A DNA stretch of 64,000 nt. It comes from Thauera chlorobenzoica. GTDB taxonomy: Bacteria > Pseudomonadota > Gammaproteobacteria > Burkholderiales > Rhodocyclaceae. The notes below the pieces were generated by a model, which was not told the origin of the DNA, did not search any database, and saw nothing but the letters and a program-made list of their open reading frames with translations. Below, piece by piece: positions 16,598 through 28,568 of this stretch. Made by a program: the position numbers and the translations under genes. The DNA lies in the NCBI RefSeq assembly GCF_001922305.1, contig NZ_CP018839.1:3472001-3536000 (forward strand), read 5' to 3'. Within the stretch, counting starts at the first letter, position 1. Each line of letters starts with the position of its first letter.

Positions 16598-18661
16598 ATG
16601 ACACCCAGCTCGGTACACGACATCCGCAACCTCGCCCTGCTCGGCCACGCCGGCAGCGGCAAGACCACGCTGGTCGAAGCCCTGCTCGCAGCAGCGGGCG
16701 AGATCGGGGCCAGCGGCAGCATCGAGCGCGGCGACACGGTGGCCGACTTCGACCCGCAGGAAAAGGCCATGGGCCATTCCCTGCACACCGCGCTGGTGCA
16801 TCTGGAGTGGGCCGGACACTGGATCAACTTGCTCGACACCCCGGGCCTGCCCGATCTCGCCGGCCGTGCCCTGCTCAGCCTGCCGGCGGTCGATACGGCG
16901 GCCATCGTGCTCAGCGCCACGGCCGGAATCGAGAGCGGCACGCGGCGCATGATGGCCGCCGCCAAAGGCAAGTGCCGCATGATCGTGGTCAACCGGATCG
17001 ATGCGGCAGGGATCGACTTCGCGACCCTGATGGAATCGGTCAGCGCCGCCTTCGGCCGCGAATGCCTGCCGATCAACCTGCCTTCGGCCGACGGCAGCCG
17101 GGTCGTGGACTGCTTTTTCGCCCCCGACACGTCGGCAGCGACGGCCTTCTCCACGGTTTCCGCCGCCCACGACGCGCTCGTCGACCAGATCGTCGAGCTC
17201 GACGAGGCGCTGATGGGGCAATATCTCGAACAGGGCGAGTCGCTCGACCCCGAGCAGTTGCACGCCCCCTTCGAGCGCGCCCTGCGCGAAGGCCACCTGA
17301 TCCCGCTGTGCTTCGTCTCGGCACGCAGCGGCGCCGGGGTACCCGAGCTGCTCGACATCCTCGGCCGGCTCGCCCCCGACCCCACCGAGGGTAATCCGCC
17401 GCGGTTCCTGAAGGGCGAAGGCCAGGCTGCCGCGCCGGTCGAAGTCGCCCTTGACCCGGAGCGCCATGCCGTTGCCCACGTCTTCCAGGTCGCCAACGAC
17501 CCTTACCGGGGCAAGCTCGCGCTGTTCCGCGTGCACCAGGGGCAGCTCACCCCCAATTCCCAGCTCTACATCGGCGACGGGCGCAAACCGTTCAAGGTCG
17601 CCCACTTGCTGCGCATGCAGGGGCGCAACGCGGTCGAAACTCCGCTTGCCGTTCCCGGCGACCTGTGTGCGGTGGCGCGGGTCGACGAGATCGAGCGCGA
17701 CGCCGTGCTCCATGACTCGCACGACGAGGATTACCACCATTTAGCCTCCGCCCCCGACTACCCGCAGCCGGTCTTCGGCCTCGCGCTGATGACACGCAAG
17801 CCGGCCGACGAGCAGAAGTTGTCCGAAGCGCTCGCCCGCCTCACCGACGAGGACCCCTGCCTCGAGGTGAGCTTCGATCCGCGCAACCGTCGCACCGTGG
17901 TCCGCGGGCTGGGCGAGCAGCACCTGAAAATCGTGCTCGAGGAGCTCGCCGCACGCTGGAACCTGCAGCTCGACACCGCCACCCCCAGCATTCCCTACCG
18001 CGAGACGATCTCGATCGTCGCCGAGGCGCGCTACCGCCACAAGAAGCAGAGCGGCGGCGCCGGCCAGTTCGGCGAAGTCGCGCTGCGCGTCGAGCCGCTG
18101 CCACGTGGCAGCGGCATCGAGCTGGCCGACGAGGTCAAGGGCGGGGCGATCCCGACCAACTTCATGCCCGCGGTGGAAAAAGGCGTGCGCCAGGCTCTCG
18201 CCGAAGGGGCGCTCGCCGGCTTTCCGCTCCAGGACATCCGGGTCGTGGTCACCGACGGCAAGCACCATGCGGTGGACTCGAACGAAGTCTCCTTCGTCAC
18301 CGCCGGGCGTCATGCCCTCATCGAGGCGGTGCTCGCCGCCCGGCCGCTGGTGCTCGAGCCGCTGCTCGACGTACAAGTGAAAGTGGCCGATGCGCTGTTC
18401 GGCGAAGTCAGCGCCGAACTGGCCGGACGGCGCGGCCGCCTGACCGCCACCGACAGCCCGGCCCCGGGCTGGACGCTGATCTCGGCGCGCGTACCGATGG
18501 CCGGGCTGGAAGGCTTCGAAAGCCGGTTGAAAGCGATCTGCGCCGGAGAAAGCGAATTCGTGCTCGAAGCCGGCGGCCATGAGCCCGCCCCGCGGGACGT
18601 ACAATCCGAACTCGCCCGCATCCACGCCAACGGCGACAGCAACGGCAACGGCTCGCACTGA
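16598..18661 (+). CDS. Elongation factor G-like translational GTPase
   Basis: This 687-residue protein has the domain order of EF-G: a GTPase domain (P-loop GHAGSGKT at 16-23, DTPG at 80-83), a beta-barrel domain, and domains III-V, with RHKKQSGGAGQFGEV marking domain IV. It belongs to the EF-G-like family (FusA2-like, sometimes listed as fusA). The base-recognition motif reads NRID (132-135) rather than NKxD. That and the lack of str-operon neighbours suggest it is not the main translocase; roles in ribosome recycling or stress have been suggested for related proteins. A strong AGGGAGG site precedes the ATG. Confidence 0.85.
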   Translation: MTPSSVHDIRNLALLGHAGSGKTTLVEALLAAAGEIGASGSIERGDTVADFDPQEKAMGHSLHTALVHLEWAGHWINLLDTPGLPDLAGRALLSLPAVDTAAIVLSATAGIESGTRRMMAAAKGKCRMIVVNRIDAAGIDFATLMESVSAAFGRECLPINLPSADGSRVVDCFFAPDTSAATAFSTVSAAHDALVDQIVELDEALMGQYLEQGESLDPEQLHAPFERALREGHLIPLCFVSARSGAGVPELLDILGRLAPDPTEGNPPRFLKGEGQAAAPVEVALDPERHAVAHVFQVANDPYRGKLALFRVHQGQLTPNSQLYIGDGRKPFKVAHLLRMQGRNAVETPLAVPGDLCAVARVDEIERDAVLHDSHDEDYHHLASAPDYPQPVFGLALMTRKPADEQKLSEALARLTDEDPCLEVSFDPRNRRTVVRGLGEQHLKIVLEELAARWNLQLDTATPSIPYRETISIVAEARYRHKKQSGGAGQFGEVALRVEPLPRGSGIELADEVKGGAIPTNFMPAVEKGVRQALAEGALAGFPLQDIRVVVTDGKHHAVDSNEVSFVTAGRHALIEAVLAARPLVLEPLLDVQVKVADALFGEVSAELAGRRGRLTATDSPAPGWTLISARVPMAGLEGFESRLKAICAGESEFVLEAGGHEPAPRDVQSELARIHANGDSNGNGSH

Positions 18662-18755
18662 GCACCGTGCTGCGGCCCATGACCCCGGCGCGGGCCGCAG
18701 AGCCCCCGAAAGTGAAAAAGGCGCGGCCCGGCGCCGATCCGAAGCGCAGACCGTC

Positions 18756-19016
18756 ATGAACCTGACCGAACGCCATCGCGCCTACTGGCGCCGCAACATC
18801 GCGCTGACCGTATCCTTGCTGCTGATCTGGTTCGGCGTGACCTTCGTCGCCGGCTATCACGCCAGCGCACTCAACCAGTTCGACTTCCTCGGGTTCCCGC
18901 TCGGTTTCTACCTGTTCGCCCAGGGGTCGCTGATCGTCTACCTGGCGATCATCGTCATCTACGTATGGACGATGAACCGCCTGGATCGACGCTACCGCGT
19001 CCACGAGCGCCGCTGA
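18756..19016 (+). CDS. DUF4212 small membrane protein, without an adjacent symporter
   Basis: The 86-residue protein has two membrane helices (about residues 15-37 and 47-69) with FLGFPLGFYLFAQGSL, the DUF4212 signature, and ends in a basic tail. DUF4212 proteins are normally encoded next to a sodium:solute symporter and are thought to be its small partner. Here the next gene is on the other strand and is not a symporter; the nearest symporter (19639-21444) already has its own DUF4212 gene. The start at 18756 fits the family N-terminus (YWRRNIALT). Confidence 0.85.
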   Translation: MNLTERHRAYWRRNIALTVSLLLIWFGVTFVAGYHASALNQFDFLGFPLGFYLFAQGSLIVYLAIIVIYVWTMNRLDRRYRVHERR

Positions 19017-19073
19017 AGCCAGCGGGAGCGCTCCGGGTGCGCCGCCCGGCGGCGGGCTTCGCCGATTGCCGCC

Positions 19074-19472
19074 CTACTTGTCCGAGCGGCCCGATGGCAT
19101 TGCCGTTTCGCCAGCGGCCTTCTTCTTGCGCCCCCACGCCACCGGATGGGCGTGGCGGCCGAGGATGAAGTCGAACAGGAACTTGCTCCAGATCGTGATC
19201 CCCGCGGTCGAGCTCCAGGTTTCGTAATCGAGGCGGGCACTAATGACGCCGAAGATCACAAACACGATCACCGCCCCGCACACCAGGTTGAGGGCCGCGA
19301 CAAAGGGAGCGAACTTCGCCGGATTCGCCGGGGGCACGCCGCGCCGGAGCGCGACTTCGGAAAAATCACCCCTGACGAGAATGCGCCAAGCCCGCCGCAG
19401 CCAGAAGAAGGCGATCGGGAACAAGGCCAGAAAAAGAATCCACGTCAGTACCACGCTTGGGTCCAGGACCAT
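19074..19472 (-). CDS. Hypothetical membrane protein
   Basis: The 132-residue protein has an N-terminal helix (about residues 8-26) and a second, longer hydrophobic stretch (about 57-80), then a cytosolic tail rich in lysine (GRKKKAAGE). I do not recognise the family. It lies between the DUF4212 orphan (convergent) and the symporter operon (same strand), and it ends close to the stop of the DUF4212 gene. Codon use looks like its neighbours. Its position downstream of the symporter terminator suggests separate transcription. Confidence 0.65.
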   Translation of the reverse strand: MVLDPSVVLTWILFLALFPIAFFWLRRAWRILVRGDFSEVALRRGVPPANPAKFAPFVAALNLVCGAVIVFVIFGVISARLDYETWSSTAGITIWSKFLFDFILGRHAHPVAWGRKKKAAGETAMPSGRSDK

Positions 19473-19528
19473 CGACTGCTCCAGTCACGGGAGGGTGCAG
19501 AACGTCTGCCACGACCCGAAAGTGCCAC

Positions 19529-19568
19529 AAAAGAAAGAACCCCGCCACCGCAGCCGCTGACGAGGTTC
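19529..19568 (-). terminator. Terminator of the DUF4212-symporter operon
   Basis: On the minus strand GAACCTCG (19568-19561) pairs with CGGGGTTC (19544-19537) with one G-U pair, followed by TTTCTTTT. A second strong hairpin without a T-run (19573-19584 with 19594-19605) lies just before it, between it and the symporter stop. Confidence 0.75.
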
Positions 19569-19638
19569 TCCACCAGCACCGCCCTCCGCAGAGGGGCGGT
19601 GCTGGCATTGCTGCATGCTGCGCTGCTCGCGCCTTGAA

Positions 19639-21444
19639 TCAGTGCGCGCCGTCGACCGCCTTGGCGCCGCGCGGGATGCGCACTTCTTCGACCAGGTGCT
19701 GGATGTGCTCCGGCGGCTCCTTGGTGACCTTATCCACCGCGAAGGCGACGGCGAAGTTCACCAACGCGCCGATCGCACCGAAGGCTTCCGGCGTGATGCC
19801 AAAGAAGGCGTTCGCCCCACCGATCAGGTCGAGGTACTCGGTGCCCTTGATGAAGAACAGGCCCTTGTGTGCGAACACGTAGAACAGGGTTACGAACAGG
19901 CCCGACAGCATGCCGGCAATGGCGCCTTCCTTGTTCATCTTCTTGGAGAAGATGCCGAGCATGATCGCCGGGAACAGCGAGCTGGCGGCGATACCGAAGG
20001 CCAGGGCCACAGTGCCGGCAGCGAAGCCCGGCGGGTTGAGGCCGAGGTAGCCGGCAAGCACGATCGCGAACACCATCGAGATCTTGCCCACGAGCAGCTC
20101 GTTCTTGTCGGAAATGTTCGGCGCGAAGACGTTCTTCACCAGGTCGTGCGAGACCGCCGACGAGATCGCCAGCAGCAGACCGGCCGCCGTCGACAGCGCC
20201 GCGGCGATGCCGCCTGCAGCCACCAGCGCGATCACCCAGTTGGGCAGCAGGGCGATTTCCGGGTTGGCCATCACCATGATGTCGGCGTTCACCGTCAGCT
20301 CGCTGCCTTTCCAGCCCGCCTGCTCGGCCTTCGACGCGACCTCGGCATTCTTGGTCTTGTCGTTGTAGTACTGGATGCGGCCGTCACCGTTCTTGTCCTC
20401 CCACTTCAGCAGGCCGGTCTTTTCCCAGCGCGCCATCCAGGCCGGACGCTCGTCGTACTTCAGGCTCGCTTCCTCAGCGTAGAGATCGCCATTGGTCGCG
20501 ATCGCACTGTTCACCGTCTGGTGCAGGTTGAACTTGGCCATCGCCGCCACGGCCGGCGCGGTAGTGTACAGGATGGCGATGAAGACCAGCGCCCAGCCCG
20601 CGGAGTAGCGCGCATCGGACACTTTCGGCACGGTGAAGAAGCGGATGATGACGTGCGGCAGGCCCGCGGTACCGATCATCAGCGACACGGTGTAGACGAA
20701 CATGTTGAGCGTGCTGCCCGGCACCGAGGTGGTGTATTCGGCGAAGCCGAGGTCGAGCACGACCTGGTTCAGGCGGTCGAGCAGGGTGGTGTCGGTGCCG
20801 ACCAGGGTCCCCCCGAGGCCGAGCTGCGGCAGGAAGTTGCCGGTCAGGTTCAGCGAGATGAAGATCGCCGGGATGGTGTAGGCCAGGATCAGCACCACGT
20901 ACTGGGCCACCTGAGTGTAGGTGATGCCCTTCATGCCGCCGAACACCGCGTAGGCGAACACGATGCCCATGCCGATGTAGATGCCGACCTCGTTGCTGAC
21001 GCCGAGGAAGCGCGAGAACGCCACGCCGACACCGGTCATCTGGCCGATCACGTAGGTGATCGAGGCCGTCAGCAGGCAGACAACGGCCACCGTGCTCGCG
21101 GTCTTCGAGTAGTAACGGTCGCCGATGAACTGGGGCACGGTGAACTTGCCGAACTTGCGCAGGTAGGGCGCCAGCCACATCGCGAGGATGACGTAGCCGC
21201 CGGTCCACCCCATCAGGAACAGCGAGCCGCCGTAGCCCATGTTGGCGATGAGGCCGGCCATCGAGATGAACGATGCCGCCGACATCCAGTCCGCCGCCGT
21301 CGCCATGCCGTTGGTGACCGGATGGACGCCGCCGCCGGCGACGTAGAATTCACTGGTGCTGCCGGCGCGCGCCCAGATCGCGATCCCGATATAGAGCGCG
21401 AAGGAGGCGCCCACTACCAGGTAGGTCAGAGTCTGAAGATCCAT
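19639..21444 (-). CDS. Sodium:solute symporter, acetate permease type (VC_2705-like)
   Basis: This 601-residue symporter has about 13 membrane helices and begins with the SSS pattern SEFYVAGGGVHPVTNGMATAAD, close to ActP acetate permeases. An internal hydrophilic stretch (about residues 318-385) carries an EF-hand-like loop, DKNGDGRIQYYN (350-361), and is absent from E. coli ActP. The gene follows a DUF4212 gene after 12 bases, the normal arrangement for this subfamily. With isocitrate lyase, AceK and isocitrate dehydrogenase nearby, uptake of acetate or another short organic acid is a reasonable inference. Substrate is not proven by sequence. Confidence 0.88.
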   Translation of the reverse strand: MDLQTLTYLVVGASFALYIGIAIWARAGSTSEFYVAGGGVHPVTNGMATAADWMSAASFISMAGLIANMGYGGSLFLMGWTGGYVILAMWLAPYLRKFGKFTVPQFIGDRYYSKTASTVAVVCLLTASITYVIGQMTGVGVAFSRFLGVSNEVGIYIGMGIVFAYAVFGGMKGITYTQVAQYVVLILAYTIPAIFISLNLTGNFLPQLGLGGTLVGTDTTLLDRLNQVVLDLGFAEYTTSVPGSTLNMFVYTVSLMIGTAGLPHVIIRFFTVPKVSDARYSAGWALVFIAILYTTAPAVAAMAKFNLHQTVNSAIATNGDLYAEEASLKYDERPAWMARWEKTGLLKWEDKNGDGRIQYYNDKTKNAEVASKAEQAGWKGSELTVNADIMVMANPEIALLPNWVIALVAAGGIAAALSTAAGLLLAISSAVSHDLVKNVFAPNISDKNELLVGKISMVFAIVLAGYLGLNPPGFAAGTVALAFGIAASSLFPAIMLGIFSKKMNKEGAIAGMLSGLFVTLFYVFAHKGLFFIKGTEYLDLIGGANAFFGITPEAFGAIGALVNFAVAFAVDKVTKEPPEHIQHLVEEVRIPRGAKAVDGAH

Positions 21445-21456
21445 GTGTGCCCCCGG

Positions 21457-21711
21457 TCAGTCTTCGTGAACGTCGAATTTGCGGTCGATCTCGCCCATCT
21501 TCTTCGCATAGAAGAAGATCAGCGCGATGAACACATAGATCGAACCCTGCTGCGCGAACCAGAAGCCGAGCGGATAGCCGCCGAGCTTGATGGTGTCGAG
21601 CATGGGTGCGAAGAGGATGCCGGCGCCGTACGAGACCAGGAACCATACGATCATGATCTTGGTCAGGAGGCCCAGCGTGGCTTTCCAGTAGCCCGTACTG
21701 TTGTTTTCCAT
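21457..21711 (-). CDS. DUF4212 small subunit of the sodium:solute symporter
   Basis: The 84-residue protein has two membrane helices and the DUF4212 motif GGYPLGFWFAQQGSIYVF, and ends with KKMGEIDRKFDVHED. It is the first gene of the operon, 12 bases before the symporter. GAGGAGA precedes the start. It probably forms a complex with the symporter or helps its insertion. The divergent sequence relative to the 18756 paralogue suggests an old duplication rather than a recent one. Confidence 0.9.
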   Translation of the reverse strand: MENNSTGYWKATLGLLTKIMIVWFLVSYGAGILFAPMLDTIKLGGYPLGFWFAQQGSIYVFIALIFFYAKKMGEIDRKFDVHED

Positions 21712-21791
21712 AATGTCTCCTCGTCAGAAGTGTCACTCCCTACCGCATGGATCTGCCGGCAACGCGGCTTCATGCATACGACAGCGAGGGC

Positions 21792-21797
21792 ATTATA
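21792..21797 (-). promoter_or_regulatory. Possible -10 of the DUF4212-symporter operon
   Basis: TATAAT on the minus strand lies 81 bases before the DUF4212 start codon in an A/T-rich patch. No good -35 is found 16-18 bases upstream, so an activator may be needed if this is the promoter. Confidence 0.4.
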
Positions 21798-21873
21798 GGA
21801 ACATCAGTCTTACTTATTGCTTACAAAGCCTTACCGCTCCCTGAACTACCGGAACTGCCGGTAGGGCGCACAT

Positions 21874-21908
21874 AAAAAACCCGCCGTCTCAGTGCGATGG
21901 CGGGTTTT
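21874..21908 (-). terminator. Terminator of icd
   Basis: A 10-bp stem (AAAACCCGCC at 21876-21885 with its complement at 21899-21908) is followed on the minus strand by a run of six T. It lies 50 bases beyond the icd stop codon. Confidence 0.85.
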
Positions 21909-21958
21909 CCGGATCGATCGCGGCGCAATCGGGAGCGCCGCCGGCATCGCGCGAAGCC

Positions 21959-23203
<1,245 letters not shown>

Positions 23204-23414
23204 GCCTGCTCCCTCCTGGTGAACGTGCGTCGGACAAAGAGTTCCACTGGGCTGCCGGCAGTCGGCGGCACCCGGCATCGGCGCGGCGCCAGCCCATGGC
23301 GGCACCGGCCCGGGCTGCGCCGAGACTGTCTTTCGATTATCCATCAAAAGCCAGCCATCGCCGAACCACGGCACGGTGCTGCACGCGGAACGCCCCGAGG
23401 CGCGCACCAAGCAC

Positions 23415-23466
23415 AACGCCAGGGCGGGCCCTGGCGTTTCTCGCCGGAGGACACGCCGTCCTCCGG
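23415..23466. repeat. Two tandem hairpins after the monomeric idh gene
   Basis: AACGCCAGGG (23415-23424) pairs with 23429-23438, and CCGGAGGAC (23444-23452) pairs with 23458-23466. Neither has a T-run on the minus strand, so termination after idh (stop at 23504) is possible but weak. The rest of the roughly 300-base gap holds the icd leader and a possible GATAAT -10 at 23336-23341. Confidence 0.55.
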
Positions 23467-23503
23467 ATCACAGTCGCCCCGCAGGCGCGGGGCGGCGCTG
23501 GGC

Positions 23504-25741
<2,238 letters not shown>

Positions 25742-25983
25742 GACTTCTTTCTCCCTCATTGTTGTCTTGATAAAGCTGATCGAACGATGCGCGAGCAGGC
25801 CACGGCGCAGTACCGCATGATCGCGCCGGGCGCGTTGAAAGACATTGGAAACGCAGTGCTACAGCGGGGGCGACGCATCCACCCGCGCCCCGTCCCCGCC
25901 TTCGACGTAGCCACTACCGGCGCCCCCGCGGCTTGGCTGCTCCGCGACGCCTGGCGGCTCCCAACCGACTTTTCAAGCACCGC

Positions 25984-25989
25984 ATTATA
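25984..25989 (-). promoter_or_regulatory. Probable -10 of monomeric idh
   Basis: A perfect TATAAT on the minus strand lies at the edge of the A/T-rich patch. A TTGCAG lies 14 bases upstream, which is too close for a normal -35, so activation by a bound protein is plausible. If used, the leader would be about 237 bases. Confidence 0.45.
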
Positions 25990-26028
25990 GCGCTGCGACC
26001 GCCCTGCAATGCCAGAAGTAAAAACAGA

Positions 26029-26043
26029 TTTCACTATATGAAA
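26029..26043. promoter_or_regulatory. TTTCA-N5-TGAAA inverted repeat (operator candidate)
   Basis: TTTCACTATATGAAA is an inverted repeat with 5-bp arms and a 5-base centre. The same arms and spacing occur upstream of aceA at 35706-35720. Relative to the idh -10 it would be centred about 58 bases before the transcription start. Confidence 0.5.
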
Positions 26044-26121
26044 AAAGACAGCAGATAAAAGATAGAAGACACACAACCCCGATCACGGTCGCACAGCCCT
26101 CACACGGCACTGCCTGGCCTT

Positions 26122-26145
26122 GCACGGCAGCACGGCAGCACGGCA
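26122..26145. repeat. Three tandem copies of GCACGGCA
   Basis: The 8-base unit is repeated exactly three times, followed by GTGCA. It lies in the 5' region of aceK, about 110 bases before its start codon. It could be a site of slippage or part of a leader structure. Confidence 0.85.
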
Positions 26146-26257
26146 GTGCACGCTGGCCAGCCCGGCCCTGCAGTGCGAAACTTAAAGAAGTCTTCGGCCC
26201 ACGGTCGCGAACAGTCGCCCGCCGTGGGCGGCAGAGCGAGCCCGGGAGGCAAGACCG

Positions 26258-28042
26258 ATGAATGCGTTGTCCGCAGAAAACCCGGTTGCCCGGGCGATCG
26301 CCCAGGCCCTGGTCGAAGGCTTCGACAAGCATTACCGGATCTTTCGCGAGACCTCCCGACGCGCCAAGGAGCTGTTCGAGGCCGCGGCGTGGCAAAGTCA
26401 GCTCGACGCGGTGCGCGAACGCGTCCAGTTCTACGACAGCCGGGTCGACGAGACGGTCCTCCGCCTGCACCGCGAATTCGGCGCCGACTCCCTCGACGAC
26501 GCCACCTGGCAGCAGGCCAAGCTCCGCTTCATCGGCATGCTGATCAACCACCGCCAGCCCGAGCTGGCGGAGACTTTCTTCAATTCGGTCACCACCAAGA
26601 TCCTGCACCGCAGCTATTTCAACAACGACTACATCTTCGCCCGCCCGGCAATCTCGACCGAGTTCATCGAGTCCTACCCACCGGTGTATTCCAGCTACTA
26701 CCCCCGGGACGGCGGGCTGCGCGCCACGGTCAGGCGTATCGTCGAGGATTTCGACTGGCAGCGCCCGTTCGAAGGCCTCGACCGCGATGTGGATTACGTG
26801 TTGCGCGCCACCCGCGCCCACCTCGGCGCCTGGCCGAAGATGGAGGTCAATTGCCAGATCCAGGTGCTGTACTCGGCCTTTTACCGCAACAAGACGGCGT
26901 ACATCATCGGCAAGGCGATCAACAGCTACCAGGAATACCCCTTCGCCCTCGCCGTACGCCACAACGAGAAGGGCTTGCTCTATCTCGACACCCTCCTGCT
27001 CGATCCATGGCGGATCTCGGTGCTGTTCTCCCTGTCGCGGGCGTACTTCATGGTGGACATGGAGGTGCCCTCGGGCTACGTCCAGTTCCTGCGCTCGATC
27101 ATCCCCAGCAAGCCGCGCTCGGAGCTATACACCATGCTAGGTCTGGGCAAGCAGGGCAAGACGATGTTCTTCCGCGACCTGCTCGCCCATCTGCGCCACT
27201 CGAACGACCCGTTCATCGTCGCTCCCGGCATCCGCGGCATGGTGATGCTGGTGTTCACGCTGCCGTCCTACCCCTATGTGTTCAAGGTCATCAAGGACGT
27301 GTTCGGCAGTGCGAAGAACACCGACCGCGCCACCGTCCAGCGCAAGTACCTGATGGTCAAGCACGTCGACCGCGTCGGACGGATGGCCGACACGCTCGAG
27401 TTTTCCTGCGCCGCGCTGCCGCTGTCGCGCTTCCACCCCGAGCTGCTGGAGGAACTGCGCCGTCTGGCACCGTCTGCGTTCGAGATCGACGGCGATATGC
27501 TCGTCATCAGGCACCTCTACATCGAGCGCCGCATGACCCCGCTCAACCTCTACCTGGAACAGGCCGACGAGGCCGAGACCGAACGGGCGGTGATCGAGTA
27601 CGGCAACGCCATCCGCGAGCTGGCAAGCGCCAACATCTTCCCCGGCGACATGCTGTGGAAAAATTTCGGCATCACGCGCTATGGCCGCGTGGTGTTCTAC
27701 GACTACGACGAGATCGAGTACATGACCGACGTGAACTTCCGCCGGATCCCGCCCGCCCCTCACGAAGAAATGGAACTGTCGGGCGAGCCCTGGTATTCGG
27801 TCGGGCCGATGGATGTGTTTCCGGAGGAGTTCGCCACCTTCCTGCTCGGCATGCCGCGGGTGCGCAAGGCTTTCCTCGCGCATCACCGGGAACTGCTCGA
27901 GCCCGCGTTCTGGCAGCGGACGCAGCAGCGGATCCGCGACGGCTACGTCGAGGACTTCTACCCTTACCCGACCGAGCTCCGCTTCTGCAGGTTGTTTGCA
28001 GAAGCGGCCCCGCGGGCCGGATCGAAACCCCGCGCCGGCTGA
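26258..28042 (+). CDS. aceK: Isocitrate dehydrogenase kinase/phosphatase
   Basis: This 594-residue bifunctional enzyme phosphorylates and inactivates dimeric Icd, or reverses this, and so sets the split between the citric acid cycle and the glyoxylate shunt. Family features are the N-terminal regulatory half (GFDKHYRIFRETSRRAKELF near the start) and the kinase part with VAPGIRGMVMLVFTLPSYPY followed by FKVIKD, then GDMLWKNFGITRYGRVVFYD with the catalytic loop and metal-binding YDYDEIEYM. GGGAGG lies 7 bases before the ATG. Unlike in enterobacteria it is not in an operon with aceA; it lies beside the target gene icd and the monomeric idh. Confidence 0.96.
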   Translation: MNALSAENPVARAIAQALVEGFDKHYRIFRETSRRAKELFEAAAWQSQLDAVRERVQFYDSRVDETVLRLHREFGADSLDDATWQQAKLRFIGMLINHRQPELAETFFNSVTTKILHRSYFNNDYIFARPAISTEFIESYPPVYSSYYPRDGGLRATVRRIVEDFDWQRPFEGLDRDVDYVLRATRAHLGAWPKMEVNCQIQVLYSAFYRNKTAYIIGKAINSYQEYPFALAVRHNEKGLLYLDTLLLDPWRISVLFSLSRAYFMVDMEVPSGYVQFLRSIIPSKPRSELYTMLGLGKQGKTMFFRDLLAHLRHSNDPFIVAPGIRGMVMLVFTLPSYPYVFKVIKDVFGSAKNTDRATVQRKYLMVKHVDRVGRMADTLEFSCAALPLSRFHPELLEELRRLAPSAFEIDGDMLVIRHLYIERRMTPLNLYLEQADEAETERAVIEYGNAIRELASANIFPGDMLWKNFGITRYGRVVFYDYDEIEYMTDVNFRRIPPAPHEEMELSGEPWYSVGPMDVFPEEFATFLLGMPRVRKAFLAHHRELLEPAFWQRTQQRIRDGYVEDFYPYPTELRFCRLFAEAAPRAGSKPRAG

Positions 28043-28142
28043 GGGCGGACGCGGACACGAAATTCCCCTGCAGCGCCGCCAGGGCAGGTCGGGGCCTGGC
28101 GCGCGACCGTGCCGAGCGCCCGACTTCCCGTTCCGCCCCCCG

Positions 28143-28568
28143 TCACCAGCCCAGCTCCAGCATCCACGGCCCCTCGCCGGCCGCAAGAGCCTTGCGTACG
28201 TAGTCGATGGTGGCCTCTGGCAATGCGCCCGGAGCGTGCCAGGCCAGGCGGTCGCACTTGTCGGGTTCGAGGATCGCGGGCTCGCCTTCGAAGCGGCGGG
28301 CACGCACGAAGAAATCGATACGGTTGGTATCCGAGCGCCGATGCACCACGCCCATCCAGGCGAGATCGCGCTCCTCCACCCGCAGGCCGAGTTCCTCGCG
28401 CACTTCACGCTGCGCCGCGGACAGCACCGACTCGTCCGCTTCGACGTGCCCACCCGGCAGGCTGTACATGCCGTCGAAGAACCCCGTCCCCGCCCGGCGC
28501 ATCAGCAGCAGCAGCCCCTCGCGCTCGCACAGCACATGCACGCCGGTGGGGATGCCCGCGTGCCGCAT
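28143..28568 (-). CDS. NUDIX family hydrolase
   Basis: The 141-residue protein has the NUDIX box GGHVEADESVLSAAQREVREELGL (about residues 37-60), with the catalytic REVREE glutamates intact. It resembles small NUDIX enzymes with broad nucleoside di- or triphosphate specificity. Its ATG overlaps the dut stop codon as TGATG, so it is probably translated by coupling from dut, which suggests a role in nucleotide pool cleaning. The tail WMLELGW is unremarkable. Specific substrate unknown. Confidence 0.85.
   Translation of the reverse strand: MRHAGIPTGVHVLCEREGLLLLMRRAGTGFFDGMYSLPGGHVEADESVLSAAQREVREELGLRVEERDLAWMGVVHRRSDTNRIDFFVRARRFEGEPAILEPDKCDRLAWHAPGALPEATIDYVRKALAAGEGPWMLELGW

Larger units (their letters stand above)
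25742..26257. other. Divergent regulatory region between idh and aceK
   Basis: About 516 bases with no convincing gene. From left to right it holds a long G+C-rich idh leader, TATAAT on the minus strand at 25984-25989, the inverted repeat TTTCACTATATGAAA at 26029-26043, an A/T- and purine-rich patch to about 26080, and three tandem copies of GCACGGCA at 26122-26145. The aceK promoter is not obvious. Confidence 0.6.

Noticed and set aside
15419..17740. A 773-codon open frame on the minus strand
   Set aside because: It spans the BT1-like transporter and EF-G-like genes on the other strand and has no recognisable motif.
26122..26145. Tandem 8-bp repeats considered as a CRISPR remnant
   Set aside because: Units are too short, have no spacers, and no cas genes are present.
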